From contig JAXIVH010000195.1 of the NCBI GenBank assembly GCA_036785325.1, forward strand, positions 193,501 through 257,500: DNA of 64,000 bases, written 5' to 3'. Source of the DNA: Urophycis tenuis. Lineage: Eukaryota > Chordata > Actinopteri > Gadiformes > Phycidae. The notes under the pieces are model-generated. The model made no database searches, had not been told where the DNA came from, and worked only from the letters and a program-made list of their open reading frames with translations. This document shows, piece after piece, positions 30,457 to 42,063 of the stretch; position 1 is the stretch's first letter, and each line of letters starts with the position of its first letter. The translations under genes were made by a program, and so were the position numbers.

Positions 30457-31253
30457 TCTGCGATACCGCCTCCTACGGGGAGGGGCCGCTTTGTCAGGCT
30501 GAAGAAATCTGAGATACCGCCTCCTAAGGGGAGGGTCTGCTTGGTCAGATTGGGGATTCTGACATACCGCCTAGTAGCGCTGCTAGGGACTGCTTGGGTA
30601 GATCCTAACTCTGCGGTTACCGCTTACCAAGATAAGCTTGGGTAAGGTCTGCTCGGGTAGAGTATAATAATTTGGACGCATTGGGAAACGATCAAATAAC
30701 TAAATTCATTGTTAGAGTAGGGACAGTACTTTGTTTTTGTCCACGGATGGCCACGAAGGTAGTCCATTAAAGGCGTAAGGACAAACGCTCAGTGGCTATT
30801 CTTAAGATGGTGTCTATTTTATTAATTTTATAACAGATCTGTTAAATCAGTGATACTGAAGGATCGCCATTGTTTTTGTCCACGGATGGCCACGAAGGTA
30901 GTCCATTAAAGGCGTAAGGACAAACGCTCAGTGGCTATTCTTAAGATGGTGTCTATTTTATTAATTTTATAACTGATCTGTTAAATCAGAGATACTGAAG
31001 GATCGTCATTCAAAAACAAAATACATACATTTCTCAAAAACTGTTGAGGAAAGTATTTTAGAATAAGGTGTAGGAGTAACCGATACTCATATGATTATTC
31101 ATTTTTAAGTTTAAAAGTCTGAGACACTCCTTCTGACAGGAGGCCTCACTTGGTTGGTTGGAGTTATTTGTGTTAAGCTTGATCGGGAGCTTTGTTTTGT
31201 GTTGGTAAATCTGAGATACCGCCTTTCAAGAGAGAAAGGGTTTGCAAAGTCAG
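30457..31253 (+). other. ERV leader: array of five two-tier RNA hairpins
   Basis: Units at 30457-30498, 30508-30549, 30558-30602, 30609-30662 and 31210-31253. Each has an outer stem (CTG/CAG, TCTGA/TCAGA, TCT/AGA, CTCT/AGAG, CTGA/TCAG). A conserved TACCGC strand faces a (C/T)TGC-type strand. The apical stem changes in sequence but keeps pairing: CCTCC/GGAGG twice, CCTAGTAGC/GCTGCTAGG, CTTACC/GGTAAG, CTTTC/GAAAG. A degenerate sixth unit lies near 31122. Compensating changes argue for selection on RNA structure. In a retroviral 5' leader, genome packaging, dimerisation or an IRES are candidate roles; that is inference. Confidence 0.7.
30732..31009 (+). repeat. ERV leader: 139-bp tandem duplication
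   Basis: Two adjacent 139-bp copies (30732-30870 and 30871-31009) starting TGTTTTTGTCCACGGATGG differ at only a few bases. It is a recent duplication inside the leader, and it separates the fifth hairpin unit from the first four. Confidence 0.92.
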
Positions 31254-31710
31254 GGAATTGTGTTTTCGTCCATTGTAGTTAATTAATTGAGAGTAGGAGC
31301 ATAGGACGAGTGCTATAGTAATAGATAAGATATAGATAAAGATAAGGTATTATAATTAATAACTAACCTAAAAATACAAAATAATAACAGGATCGAGCAG
31401 AGTGGTTTGGGAAGTCTGTAGAGAGCAGGGGTTAGAAAGGAGGAGAGGAGAAAAGTGAAAAGGTGGGGGTCGAGCAGCTCCGGAGGAGCTGCAACACCAG
31501 AGAGGAAAATAAAGAGAGAGAGAGTCACAGAGTTAAGTAGGGAGGAAAGGAAAAAGAAAGTTGAAGAGGAACAGAGCTAGGAGCTAGAAAAGGTGGGAGG
31601 GAGTTGTACACCCCACGCTAGGACGATAGTTAAATAATAATAATAATAATAAATAATAATAATAAAAATAATTTTAAAAAGTAGAAAACTCCTTATTATA
31701 AAAAGTAACC

Positions 31711-33472
31711 ATGCCAGCATCAGCGGTAGAAATACTATGTAAAAATAACCCCTTAAATAAAGATGAAATAATAAAAATCAGAGCAGAAAAGGGAAAGAGA
31801 AAAGCTGATATTGTCCATGTTTAAGAAGGAAGGTGAGAATTGGAGGAAAAAAGAAAAGGTAACAAGAGAAATGGTCAATAGGGCTGAACAACTAAAACCA
31901 CCACCCCTTAAAAAGTGTCCACCACCCTACCACACAGGATTATACCCACTGATTTCAGGAACAGTAGATATAAAAGGAGAGATAGAAATTGACAGAGAAA
32001 ATGAGGATCATGAAGAAAAATGGGGACCACACATACACATGGATTGTTACAAAGGGGTTAAAGGAGCGGTAAAGGAATGGGATAGTGACAGTGAAAGAGA
32101 TGAGAGGGATAGTGATAGGAGGGGTTATGATATGTATGCAAGACAAGGTAGTTCAGCAACTCAGATAGAAAAAAAACCTTCTAGAAAACCTAGGGAGGGA
32201 GAGAAGGAATGCAGCTGGGAGGGGGGCCCACCACCCAGATGCAGTGACATCCCTCACAGCCCCCTAGTGGCCGAACTACAGGAAGAACTTAGAAAATCAC
32301 AAAAGGAGAGGAGGAAAAAAAGTTATGCAGGCGTTTATCCTATTCTGGTTAAGGGACAACAAGCGCAGTATGTCCCATGGGGATCACAGGACCTAGAGGG
32401 ATTAGTATCTAGACTCCCTAACATACACAATGGGGCTTCAAAGTGGATCAGGATATTTGAGGAGAATACAGTAGGGAAGTTGATGGCGGTGGGGGACCTG
32501 AAGGCTTTGTTGGCTAGAGTGCTAGGTATTGCCAAGATGGAGAGTGTACTGCAAAATGGGGGTCTGCAACACCTACTGGATGAAGGCGTTGATGGGACAA
32601 CGTTTGACATCTACCGATCAAACACCTGGGCGGCGCTAAGAAGTGAATACCCAACCCATGTGGACCACAAGAACCTGAGGGGCTCCACAATCGGTGACAC
32701 AGAGAATCCTGCATCCTTCCTGGAGAAGCAAATCATGAGATGGAGATTGGAAACAGACCGAGACCCAGAGCAAGACCCACTGGTCTCCATCCTGTTTAGA
32801 ACCTCCATAATAGAGACAATGCCTAGCTCAGTTCGGAACAAGCTAGAATATGTGGTGGGACTGATCTCATCAAAGTCTCATAAAGAGTTCAGCGATCATC
32901 TGGTCCATGCAGTGGAAAGATATCGTCAAAATGAACAAAAAATGCAAGAACAAAGCAGAGAGGTGCAGAGAAAGTTATCTCAGCTCCAGTTGGAGGAAAT
33001 AACAAGAAAGGACAAAGACAAGAAAAAACAGGCGGTCGTTGCAGAGTCAGCCACGATGACACCTGTTGTCCAGCAGCCCCCACCTCAGATGAACATTTCT
33101 GCAGTTCCACAGCAGGCATCCTCTCCCCTAGTGCAACAGCCTCAGGCCCAAGGGTTACCCACCACACCAATTTTCAATGTATTCACCCAGAATAGAGAAC
33201 AAGGGACTAACAATGGGTATAGGCAGAGACAGTTTAATCAATACAGAGGACCACAGGGTCAGCCAAGATATGGCCAAAGACAGGGGCCACCCAATCAGTT
33301 CAGAAGGTTCAATGAATGTTGGTCATGTGGACAGGATGGTCATATGAGCAGGGACTGTCCAACAGTTCCTTTCCAACCAGTTCAGCAACAGAGACAGAGG
33401 GGACAGAGACAGCAAAGGCAGGAAGAATATAATCAGTACCCAGCAGGACCCTGGATGGGTCAAGGTTACTAG
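31711..33472 (+). pseudogene. ERV gag, one frameshift near 31800
   Basis: ATG 31711 starts a frame (MPASAVEILCKNNPLNKDE) that runs to TAA at 31822-31824. The main gag frame is open across this point and continues to TAG at 33470-33472, so a single indel near 31800 separates N-terminus and body. Downstream ATG at 31817 could still start a 551-residue protein. The body has a PPPY late-domain motif (KKCPPPYHTGLYP), capsid helices (LEGLVSRLPNIHNGASKW), a Lys/Glu-rich coiled segment, a Gln-rich stretch and one zinc knuckle (CWSCGQDGHMSRDC). It would encode matrix, capsid and nucleocapsid. Confidence 0.85.
33470..33472 (+). promoter_or_regulatory. ERV gag-pol UAG readthrough codon
   Basis: Gag ends in TAG followed by GGC, and the protease lies in the same frame with no further stop. 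This is the arrangement used by murine-leukaemia-type retroviruses, where suppression of UAG makes Gag-Pol. Confidence 0.7.
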
Positions 33473-35466
33473 GGCTGCCCAGAGAATCCACAAGGGGAGG
33501 GTCAGCATGTAGCAATTACGAAACAGGCTGATGAGGAACCAATACTGCAGGTTCTAGTAAATGATAGAGGCACACCAATGATGGCAGATACTGGAGCAAC
33601 TTACACATGTGTAGGTTCAAAATATGCCTCTCACCTCCCAATGGCGGAAAAATTTATCAAAACTGTAGGATTCTCGGGACAAACACAGTTAATACCAGTG
33701 ACAGCTCCAGTAACGCTACAATTACATGGACGTACAGCTAAAATACCCATTTTGGTATCGGACACCACGCCGGTCAATCTAATAGGGAGAGATGCATTAT
33801 GTAAATTAGGAATACAAATATTATGCACACCTCAAGGCATACTAATTGACACTGCAGGGACATCTCAAATGGTGGTATCAGAGCCAGACACAGCAAATGT
33901 CTACTGGATAGGAGACATTCAAGAGCAGGTAAATGTAACAATGACAAAATGGGGTAGCTACATCACAGATTCTGCGTATGCACGTGGTGTATGTCATTTG
34001 TTCGGAGCAGTATGGAAAATGAGGGGATTTAAGAAAACAGATGGGTCTCCCATATTACATTGTGATCAGATTGTGGAATTGATGTCGGCACTGTTATTGC
34101 CCAAGCAAGTGGCAATAATCAAATGTCAGGCTCATAAGAAAGGTCATGATTATGTCATCAAAGGTACTGCAGATGAGGCTGCCAGGGTAGCCTCAAACAG
34201 TAGCAGGGCGGTCCAGGCAGTATTGGTCATGCCTGAAGCTGCGCCTACTGAAGAAGATGTTGTCCGCATGCAAGAAAAGGCTGGAGTCTATGAACAAAAC
34301 ATGTGGTTAAAGAGGGGTGCTGCACGTACCCCCACAGGGTTATGGAGAACTCATGATGGGATGATGTTGGCACCTACAGCGTTGTTAGGTTTACTTATCA
34401 CTAATGCGCATGGTTTTGACCATTGCGCAAGGGGGGAAGTAATGAGGAAAATTCGACAACAAGGTTTTTGGTCACCATATTTGCAAACAATGGTTGATAA
34501 TCAACTTAATGAATGTGAGATATGTGCAAAAAACAATGTAAGAAAAACAATCACAACTCCATTGGGACACATTCCTACACCTGAGGGACCATTTAGACAT
34601 TTGGTCTTAGATTATGTGGATATGATTAAGAAGGTGAATGGAAAAAGGTACATGTTAGTGGTCATAGACAGATTTAGCAGATGGGTGGAAGCAGTCCCAT
34701 CAAAAGATCAAAGTGCAGCTACTGTAATCAAATTCTTGACGAGAGAAGTTATGCCGAGGTTTGGAATTCCGACAGAAATAAGCTCAGATAATGGTTCAGC
34801 ATTTATCCAGAAAACTGTAAAACAAGCATCTACACATCAAACAAAGGTTGGGTTGTGTGTATCATCCTCAGTCACAGGGAATGGTGGAAAGGGTGAATGG
34901 CACACTTAAGACAAAAATAAATAAAATATGTGCAAGTGCCAAAATGAATTGGATTGATGCACTACCACTAGCACTAATGACTTATCGCATGCAAGCTAAC
35001 AGAATGACGCATCTAACACAAGGGCCCTCCATTGGAACAATTACAATTGGAAATAAGGGAATATGTCAGACAACTAACTGTTATACACAAGCTTATATTC
35101 AAACAGGAAAAAAGCAGAGCTCCAGAGCCGGAAGATGACCCTCCAAGGGGGGTGGAGCCCGGTGACCAGGTCTACATAAAGGTGTTCCGGAGAAAGTGGA
35201 ACGAGCCAAGGAGAGAGGGGCCATTCAAGGTGATCAGAGCAACGCCAACTGCCATCCAGGTGGAGGGAAACACCACCTGGTACCACCTCAACCACTGCAC
35301 AAGAGTCACCCAGCCAAGGACAAGAGAGGAGCCAGGGAAAGATCAGGATGCTGACGCATCCAGACCCAGCCAACCGCCCCAGAAGGACCAGACCCAACCC
35401 AGCCAGGAGCACCTGCACCCAGCCGAGGATGCTGAAGCAGATGACCATGTTCCTGATACTCTATAG
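33473..35466 (+). pseudogene. ERV pol lacking reverse transcriptase
   Basis: Protease comes first, with active site MMADTGATYT at about 33578-33607 and NLIGRDALCKLG at its end. Then, within one continuous frame near 33955, the sequence passes directly to the end of RNase H (SYITDSAYARGVCHLFGAVW, CQAHKKGHDY). All of RT and most of RNase H are gone in a clean in-frame deletion. Integrase follows: zinc module (HGFDHC...CEIC), VLDYVDMIKK and SSDNGSAF. A frameshift near 34830 precedes the part with the catalytic Glu (MVERVNGTLK), and a second shift near 35030 precedes the C-terminal domain (PFKVIRATPTAIQVEG). It cannot reverse-transcribe itself. Confidence 0.88.
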
Positions 35467-35909
35467 CCTCTGGCAGATTCCATTGGTCCAAGGGTGGAGC
35501 CAAAGGACAGAAGAAGCACCAATGACACAACAGGACTGTAGCCAGAGTAGCCAGATATCAAGAGAACTAATTACTTTTGAGGTAGAGTTAGGAGAGACAA
35601 TGCTATGCTTGGTAGGCTTTCACCAGGAATACGGTCTATTTGATATGGGACAAGGTCGGTGTAAAATAGGTATCCAGAAAGGTCATATACATTGGTGTTT
35701 GACAGTAACATTAGAAGATCAGCAGGACCATCTAAAAGATAAATATAAATTAGGAATGAGGAAAGGTGAGTTTCCAAATGTATGGTGAGATCCATAAGGT
35801 CCTAGCTGTAGCAGACATGGCAGAGAAAGATAGGCTAGAATGGGTGCCTGTGAGAACCGATGACCGTAGTGATGATGAGGAGGAGGAATATGAGCCAATG
35901 CTAGTTTAA
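35348..35909 (+). pseudogene. ERV env remnant
   Basis: It overlaps the end of pol in another frame, as retroviral env usually does. From an internal Met the sequence reads MTMFLILYSLWQIPLVQGW, a signal-peptide-like start, followed by about 100 residues of surface-like sequence. The frame stops at 35786-35788. An overlapping frame then gives a short acidic tail (DRSDDEEEEYEPMLV) with stop at 35907-35909 that resembles a cytoplasmic end. The bulk of surface and transmembrane regions is absent. A sequence AAAG|GTGAGT near 35763 matches a splice donor, so the junction might also involve splicing. Confidence 0.65.
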
Positions 35910-36521
35910 TTCTTGGGGAACACTTGGACTGTGAGGAGGTTCACATTGATCATGCTGGTAGCCTTTCCAAGTGAAGCTGTGTCAACAATCTGAAGGCAAA
36001 GTTTGTTTCAACTCATAGTAGTGTGATAGTTTTGACCTGATGATTGTTGAATTAGCAAGTCATTTAGTAGTTTTATATTTTGTGTGTTTTTCAATTCTTT
36101 TTTTGATTTACCTCATATTCATCTGTTCATCATATTGTCACCATTTCATAATATGCTCATTGATTGTTGAATGCTGAGTTGAATTTTCATGTGATATGAC
36201 GAGAAACATTCCCGTAGAAGGAGGTTTTCCCTACAAAAGGTAGGTTTACTCCAGGAGGACTGAGGAGGTGCATGGGGATTTTTACTACATTCCTGTAATT
36301 GGGCATTAGGACAGGGAAGTAGATGTTTATCCCAATGTACCTCGTGATGAAGGCCTGAGTCTCTGATGAGAGCCACATTTGATGGTCGGAGAACTTGAAG
36401 TCTGAATCACTATATCACTATGAAATGTGATTATAAGTTCACACTTATGAGACACTAATACCAAAGGTTGTAATATGTAGTCATCATTTTTGGGACTTGG
36501 TAAGCCCCAAAGGGGGGAATA
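35910..36521 (+). other. ERV 3' non-coding region and polypurine tract
   Basis: AT-rich, no open frame. It ends with the purine tract AAAGGGGGGAATA at 36509-36521, directly before the 3' LTR. Confidence 0.75.
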
Positions 36522-36956
36522 TGGAAGATATTAACCAAGTTAAAACTAGTACAATCATTGGGTTTTCCATGTAAAGCATTAACTAACTGTGGAAAGAAAC
36601 AGATGCCCACTCATAAAAACCTCCCTGGGTTCAACTCAAGGGTCACCCCCTGGTTCACCCCATGTTATCTTTAAGGTGCCTGCTTAGTGGTGGTCAGAAC
36701 AGGCATGGGGAGGATGGGCACCGGCAATAAAGGAAGGAAGGACCATTTGTGTATGGTATAGGATGTTTAAGGTGATGACATCATGCTTGGAAAACAGGAC
36801 AAAAAGGGGCACACGGGGGATGTGCGGCAGTCACTTTGCAAACCGACTCAGGCTTTGTGTTGCTTCGCTGCAAGCGATAATAAAGTCTTGATCATTCAAA
36901 CTGCGGCCTCCCAGAACCCTCTTACTTTTGTTAAGATATGTGCTTTAGCCACCACA
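36522..36956 (+). repeat. ERV 3' LTR
   Basis: 435 bp, matching the 5' LTR throughout on visual comparison. The right flank begins GCACT. Confidence 0.92.
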
Positions 36957-37279
36957 GCACTGACCTTGAAGTGATGGGCGGCCGCTGAAACTGCCAATCG
37001 GCGGTCAGGAAGGCAGACTCTAGCACGGCCTATGCCTGCATCCAGACCCAAGCACAATCATCTTCACATCATCTTCATCTATAAGCACCAGTCTTCCTTG
37101 TTAAAACACAATAGCATTTTAAAACAACAATTGTCCTGGCAATGTCATGTTTGTTAACATCTTATCCGACATTGATGACAATTACAAATTGAAACACTAT
37201 TTACAGAATTCCACTTATTTTCATGTTACACACGAGTACACATGCAAATATACATTTTATTTATTTGGATCAATACATG
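36957..37279. other. Spacer between provirus and Gypsy-D
   Basis: Unique sequence, no gene or repeat recognised. Confidence 0.5.
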
Positions 37280-37474
37280 TGTTACGATACCATCCGGCCA
37301 GCGGATGGCGCTAGAGGCCTGACAAGTACTATATAGGTTCTAGAGGGAATGTAAGCAAAGTCGATGTGATGAGAGCAATGCGGTGATGTGTGTGTTGTTG
37401 CGTGCTGCAAAAAAAAAAAGCTAAAAGCTAACCCAGTTGCTACTACAAGCCTCCTTATTTCTAAACACAAAACA
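37280..37474 (+). repeat. Gypsy-D 5' LTR
   Basis: TGTTACGATACC...CACAAAACA. Contains an 11-A run near 37410 that the 3' LTR lacks. Confidence 0.92.
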
Positions 37475-37487
37475 TGGTGTCAGAAGT
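37475..37487 (+). other. Gypsy-D primer binding site (tRNA-Leu type)
   Basis: TGGTGTCAGAAGT abuts the LTR and is complementary to the 3' end of tRNA-Leu. Confidence 0.75.
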
Positions 37488-37567
37488 CAGGACCTGAAGA
37501 AAGCTTTGAGCTATGAGTGGAAGAGTTTTATGAGCGGATTCATCAGATTTAGCCGCAAACTAGCAGC

Positions 37568-39249
37568 ATGGCGTACAACATTCCAGCACCGGAGTCAATG
37601 GATATGAAAGGTGATGTCTACAACAACTGGATTTTTTTCCGTGCACAGTGGGAAAATTACGAGATCGCAATAGGACTGGACAAGAAAGACAAGCTCTATT
37701 GACGATCATGGGTAAGGAATGTCACCAGCTTCAAAGGCATCTGCACATGGAAGATACAGACAGGGAGGATCCGACGAAAATATTACATGCGCTTCAGAAA
37801 CATTTTGAGCTGAACAGAAATGTGATATAAGAAAGATTTGTGTTTAATGACTGCAAACAAAGCCAGTGTGAAACAGAGCAGTATGTGGCCAAAGTGAGAA
37901 AGCTAGCAGACACATGTTCATTTGCCGCGCTTAAGGAAGACCTCATTAGGGATAGACTTGTCATTGGCACAAAGGATTCAAGCGCACAGGCACGCATGCT
38001 TAGAGAACCCAATTTCACCCTGACAAAAGTTATTACCATGTGTCGCTCCAGTGAACAAACACTAATCCAAATTAAGAAAATAGGAGGAGAACAAGAGTCA
38101 GTTCATTACACGTCCCAGGCACAGAATTCAGAGTCAAGCCACAGATATGCCTCCCGTGAACGTCAGTCAGATCCACGTACCCAGAAGGGGCCCATACAAC
38201 ACAATGTAATCGGTAACAACAAGCAGAGGCAAGATAAAGAATCAGTCTGTCAATACTGTGGATCGATACACGCAAGAGGCAAATGCCCTGCTTATGGAGT
38301 CACATGCAAGGTATGTGGGAAAAGAAATCATTTTGCACGGGTGTGTAGGAGTGCACAAAACAAACCTCAGGTACATCTTGTAGAGGATGACAGCCAGTCA
38401 GAAGAATCAGATACAATGTGGTACATATGTCAAGTGAACTGTCTAGACAATGTTCCAAACAAATGGTTTGTAAATCTCAAACTAGCCACACACAATGAAG
38501 AGTCACTGGACTATGATCCTGGACAGACTTTAAAATGTCAGCTGGACACAGGATCTATGGCCAATGTAATGGGCTTCACTGACCTACAACGCATACTACA
38601 AGACGGTAACCCAGCTCTGTTACCCAGTAAAGCAATGCTGAAATTGTATGATGGTACATTGATAAGACCTAGAGGACAATATGAGCTCAAAGCAGAACAT
38701 AATGGAACAACACACATCCTCAAGTTTCAGATAATGGAGACATCACAGATACCGTTACTCTCAGCCAACACCTGCCAGAGACTGGACCTGATTCACATAG
38801 ACCCCAAGCATGTCATACACAGTGTCAACACCCAAAATCTCCCAGACACAGTCACACCCAAAACAGCAGAAGAAATCGTCTCCGCATATGAGGACGTTTT
38901 CGACGGACTGGGATGCCTCAGGGGTGAGTTGCACCTGGAGATAGACCACAAGGTGAGGCCTGTGCAGCAGTTGCCGCGGCGGACGCCAATCCCGATAAAA
39001 GACAGAGTAACCACAGCCATAAGGGAAATGGAACAGAAAGGGATCATAGCCAAGGTCACGGAGCTGACACCCTGGATCAGTAACATGGTGGTGACGGAGA
39101 AGAAAGACAAAAGACAAGACGAGACGTATGTGCCTGGACCCGGGTCCACTGAACATGACCCTACTGAGATCACACTACCAGATGCCCACAATAGAAGAAA
39201 TACTGCCGGACTTGGCAAAGGCCAAGATATTATCAGTATTAGATGCTAA
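37568..39249 (+). pseudogene. Gypsy-D Gag, protease and start of RT
   Basis: Gag opens at ATG 37568 and meets TGA near 37699 after a small deletion, then TAA near 37828. From 37840 a long frame carries the rest of capsid (VAKVRKLADTCSFAALKEDL) and two adjacent zinc knuckles (CQYCGSIHARGKC and CKVCGKRNHFARVC). The protease active site CQLDTGSMANVM is intact. The RT start (EMEQKGIIAKVTELTPWIS) follows. A frameshift near 39105 ends the match. Confidence 0.88.
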
Positions 39250-40101
39250 AGATGGCTATTGGCAAGTGCGACTAGATCAAGTGAGCAGTTATCTGACCAC
39301 ATTCTGGACCCCAGAAGGACGATACAGATGGGTGAGAATGCCATTTGGCATAAAACCAGCAGCGGAGGAATATCAGAGCGGCAATACAAGGCACTTCAGG
39401 GCCTGAAAGGTATGAGCGTAATAGCGGATGACATCTTGGTGTATGGATGTGGAGATACCAATGAGGAAGCCGTGGCAGACCATGACAACAATCTTGAAGC
39501 TCTATTACAAAGAGCCAGAGAAGTCAACTTGAAACTCAACAAAAAAAAAGCTGAAGCTGAAACTTCCCAGTGTCACATACATGGGTCATCGCCTCACATC
39601 AGAGGGCCTGCATCCAGATCCTGACAAAATTACAGCTGTTCAGAACATGCAGACACCAACAGACGTCAAGTCTCTCCAGAGACTATTAGGGTTTGTGAAC
39701 TATCTATCAAAGTTTCTCCCTAGCCTATCGGATGTGTGCGAACTTCTCTGACGTCTGACTGACAAAGATGTAGACTGGACATGGCTGCAGCACACGATGC
39801 AGCACTGGAGACCATTAAGCGCCTAATCACGCACCACCCAGTCCTCAAATACTATGACCTCCAGAAAGAAGTCACTCTGCAGGGTGATGCTAGTGAGACA
39901 GGCTTGGGAGTGGTCCTTCTACAGAATGGGCAACCAGTGGCGTTTGCATCGAGAACACTGACGGACACAGAACAAAGGTACGCGCAAATTGAAAAAGAAT
40001 GCCTGGCCATTGTTTTTGCATGTGATAAGTTTGACCAATACTTGCTTGGCAGAGAATATGTCACAGTACATACTGACCATAAACCATTGGAGACTGTTTA
40101 A
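39128..40101 (+). pseudogene. Gypsy-D RT and RNase H fragments
   Basis: RT continues in a new frame (ILSVLDAKDGYWQVRLDQ, WVRMPFGIKPAAEEYQ), then shifts again to GMSVIADDILVYG, where A-D-D stands for the YXDD box. RNase H follows at 39781-40101 (LQGDASETGLGVVLLQ, YAQIEKECLAIVFACDKFDQ, HTDHKPLETV) with a stop at 40099-40101. Multiple small indels break it. Confidence 0.87.
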
Positions 40102-40110
40102 AAAAAATCT

Positions 40111-41655
40111 TTGCTTTCAGCACCAAAGAGGCTACAGCGGATGATGCTCAGGCTACAGAGATACCAGCTCAGAGTGATCTACAAGCCAGGCAAGGAGCTA
40201 CACATCGAAGACCTCCTGTCCAGGGAACCTCTACCGAATACAGTACATGCCCAGATGCAAACCCCGACCACAGTCTATACCATGGGTCTCACCCAGCCAG
40301 AGCTGGAACAAGTGAGTCATGCCTGTGATATAAACTTCACCACTCAGACACTAGAGACTATCAAGACGCACACAACACAAGACCCAGTGCTTCAGACACT
40401 TCAGGCAAGCATCAACAGAGGCTGGCCTGAGAATAAAAAATACATAGGACACTCACTACAGCCTTTCTGGACATACAAAGACGAACTCATGATAGAGAGG
40501 GGCCTCATTTTCAAAGGGAACAGAGTGCTCATCCCTGCAACGCTGCGCTCCGAGTTCTTGACAAAGATTCACACGGGCCATTCAGGAATAGAGGCCAGCC
40601 TTCGGAAAACTCGCAAGACTGTCTTCTGGCCAGACATGACGAAGGATATAAGGAACTTCATAAACAGCTGTTCCACCTGCAACTCTGTACAGCGATGACA
40701 ACAGAAAGAAACCCTAGTACCCCATCAAGTTCCTCGCGTCCCATGGTCTAAAGTGGGAATGGATTTGTTCTCTCTAAACAAAAACACATACCTGATCAGG
40801 GTGGATTATTATTCTGACTATTGGGAGCTGGAAGAACTGACAGAATACACCGCATCCACCGTTATTGACTGCTGCAAGAAACAATTCAGTAGACATGGAA
40901 CTCCCCACATCGTTTTCACTGACAATGGCCCACCATTTTCAGGAATGGACTTTCAGCTCTTTGCCAAGGACTGGGACTTTAAGCATGACACGTCATCCCC
41001 CTATCACAGCCAGAGCAATGGAAAAAGTGAGTCGGCCGTCAAAATCGCCAAAACGCAGCTCAAAAAGGCATACCTGGAGGGAAGTGACCCATGGAAAGCT
41101 GTTCTGGCATGGAGGAACACTCCAACGGAAGGACTGGGTAGCTCCCCAGTGCAAAGGCTCATGTCCCGACGAACATGCACACTCCTGCCCATCAGAGAAA
41201 CACAACTAAGGCCCAAAGTGGTACAGAATGTCACTGAAAGTAAGCTGGCAAGGGGACAGACAGTGAAACAGCACTACGATGCCCGGGCACGGAACATGAC
41301 TGCTATCATTCAAGGGCAGACGGTGAGAGTCCTTCTTCACCCCAAGGACCAAGACAAGCGGTGGTCCCTGGGAATGTGCATAGACCAACTCAGTGAACGT
41401 TCCTATGTAATTCTAGTGAATGGAAAGACATATCGTAGGAACCGAAGGGACATTCGTCCTGTACCAGAACAACTTGAGATATCTCCAACTGGAGAACATA
41501 CCACTCTGGACAGTGACTGGTATCCAGAGCCTTCCTCTGAAACAGAACAACAAGTCGCAGAGGGGGCAGAGGTTTCACAGGGCACAGAAGGACTGCACAC
41601 TAGGACCAGATCGAACATACGGAAACCCTTGAGATACAAAGACTATGTGCCCTGA
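40111..41655 (+). pseudogene. Gypsy-D integrase
   Basis: The first part (40111-40698) has the end of RNase H (RLQRYQLRVIYKPGKELHIE) and the HHCC module (HTGHSGIEAS...CSTCNS) and is closed by TGA at 40696-40698. The same frame continues through the core at 40753-41655: LIRVDYYSDYWELEEL, FTDNGPPFSGMDFQ and SNGKSESAVK supply the three acidic residues. The tail has KTYRRNRRDIRPV. A single nonsense codon therefore separates the zinc module from the catalytic core. Confidence 0.88.
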
Positions 41656-42063
41656 GAACGACAGGAATAGTGTGGACACTGATGAGGGTTGAGTATTGAA
41701 AAGGTGTTTAGTAAATAGAACATACCAGCATCCTCTGATGATAAGTTGATATGTTACACCAGTGTAAGATACACATGACTTGTTGTATTCTGAATCTGAG
41801 TTTCCAATTACAAGTTCATGTTAACCAGGCTTGTTCTAATAATAGCCAGAGATACAGTTATAAAGTTGGTAGACATCTTCAATTGTTATGCAAAGAGAGA
41901 TGTTACGATACCATCCGGCCAGCGGATGGCGCTAGAGGCCTGACAAGTACTAGATAGGTTCTAGAGGGAATACATGAGTACAACAATCCATGTACTTCCC
42001 GCTTTTTGGACACATCCGGGCATTTTTAGGTGAAACTACCCGGAAATATTTGAATGGGGGTCT

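Larger units (their letters stand above)
29335..36956 (+). mobile_element. Endogenous retrovirus with internal deletions
   Basis: 435-bp LTRs at both ends show no difference by eye. Flanking GCACT (29329-29333 and 36957-36961) suggests a 4-5 bp target duplication. Internal order: tRNA-Ser-type PBS, a leader of about 1.9 kb, gag with PPPY and one CCHC knuckle, UAG, protease, RNase H end, integrase, env remnant, PPT. gag-UAG-pol in one frame plus a single env resembles gamma- and epsilon-type fish retroviruses. RT and most of env are missing, and gag and pol have frameshifts. It is recently inserted but not self-sufficient. Confidence 0.92.
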
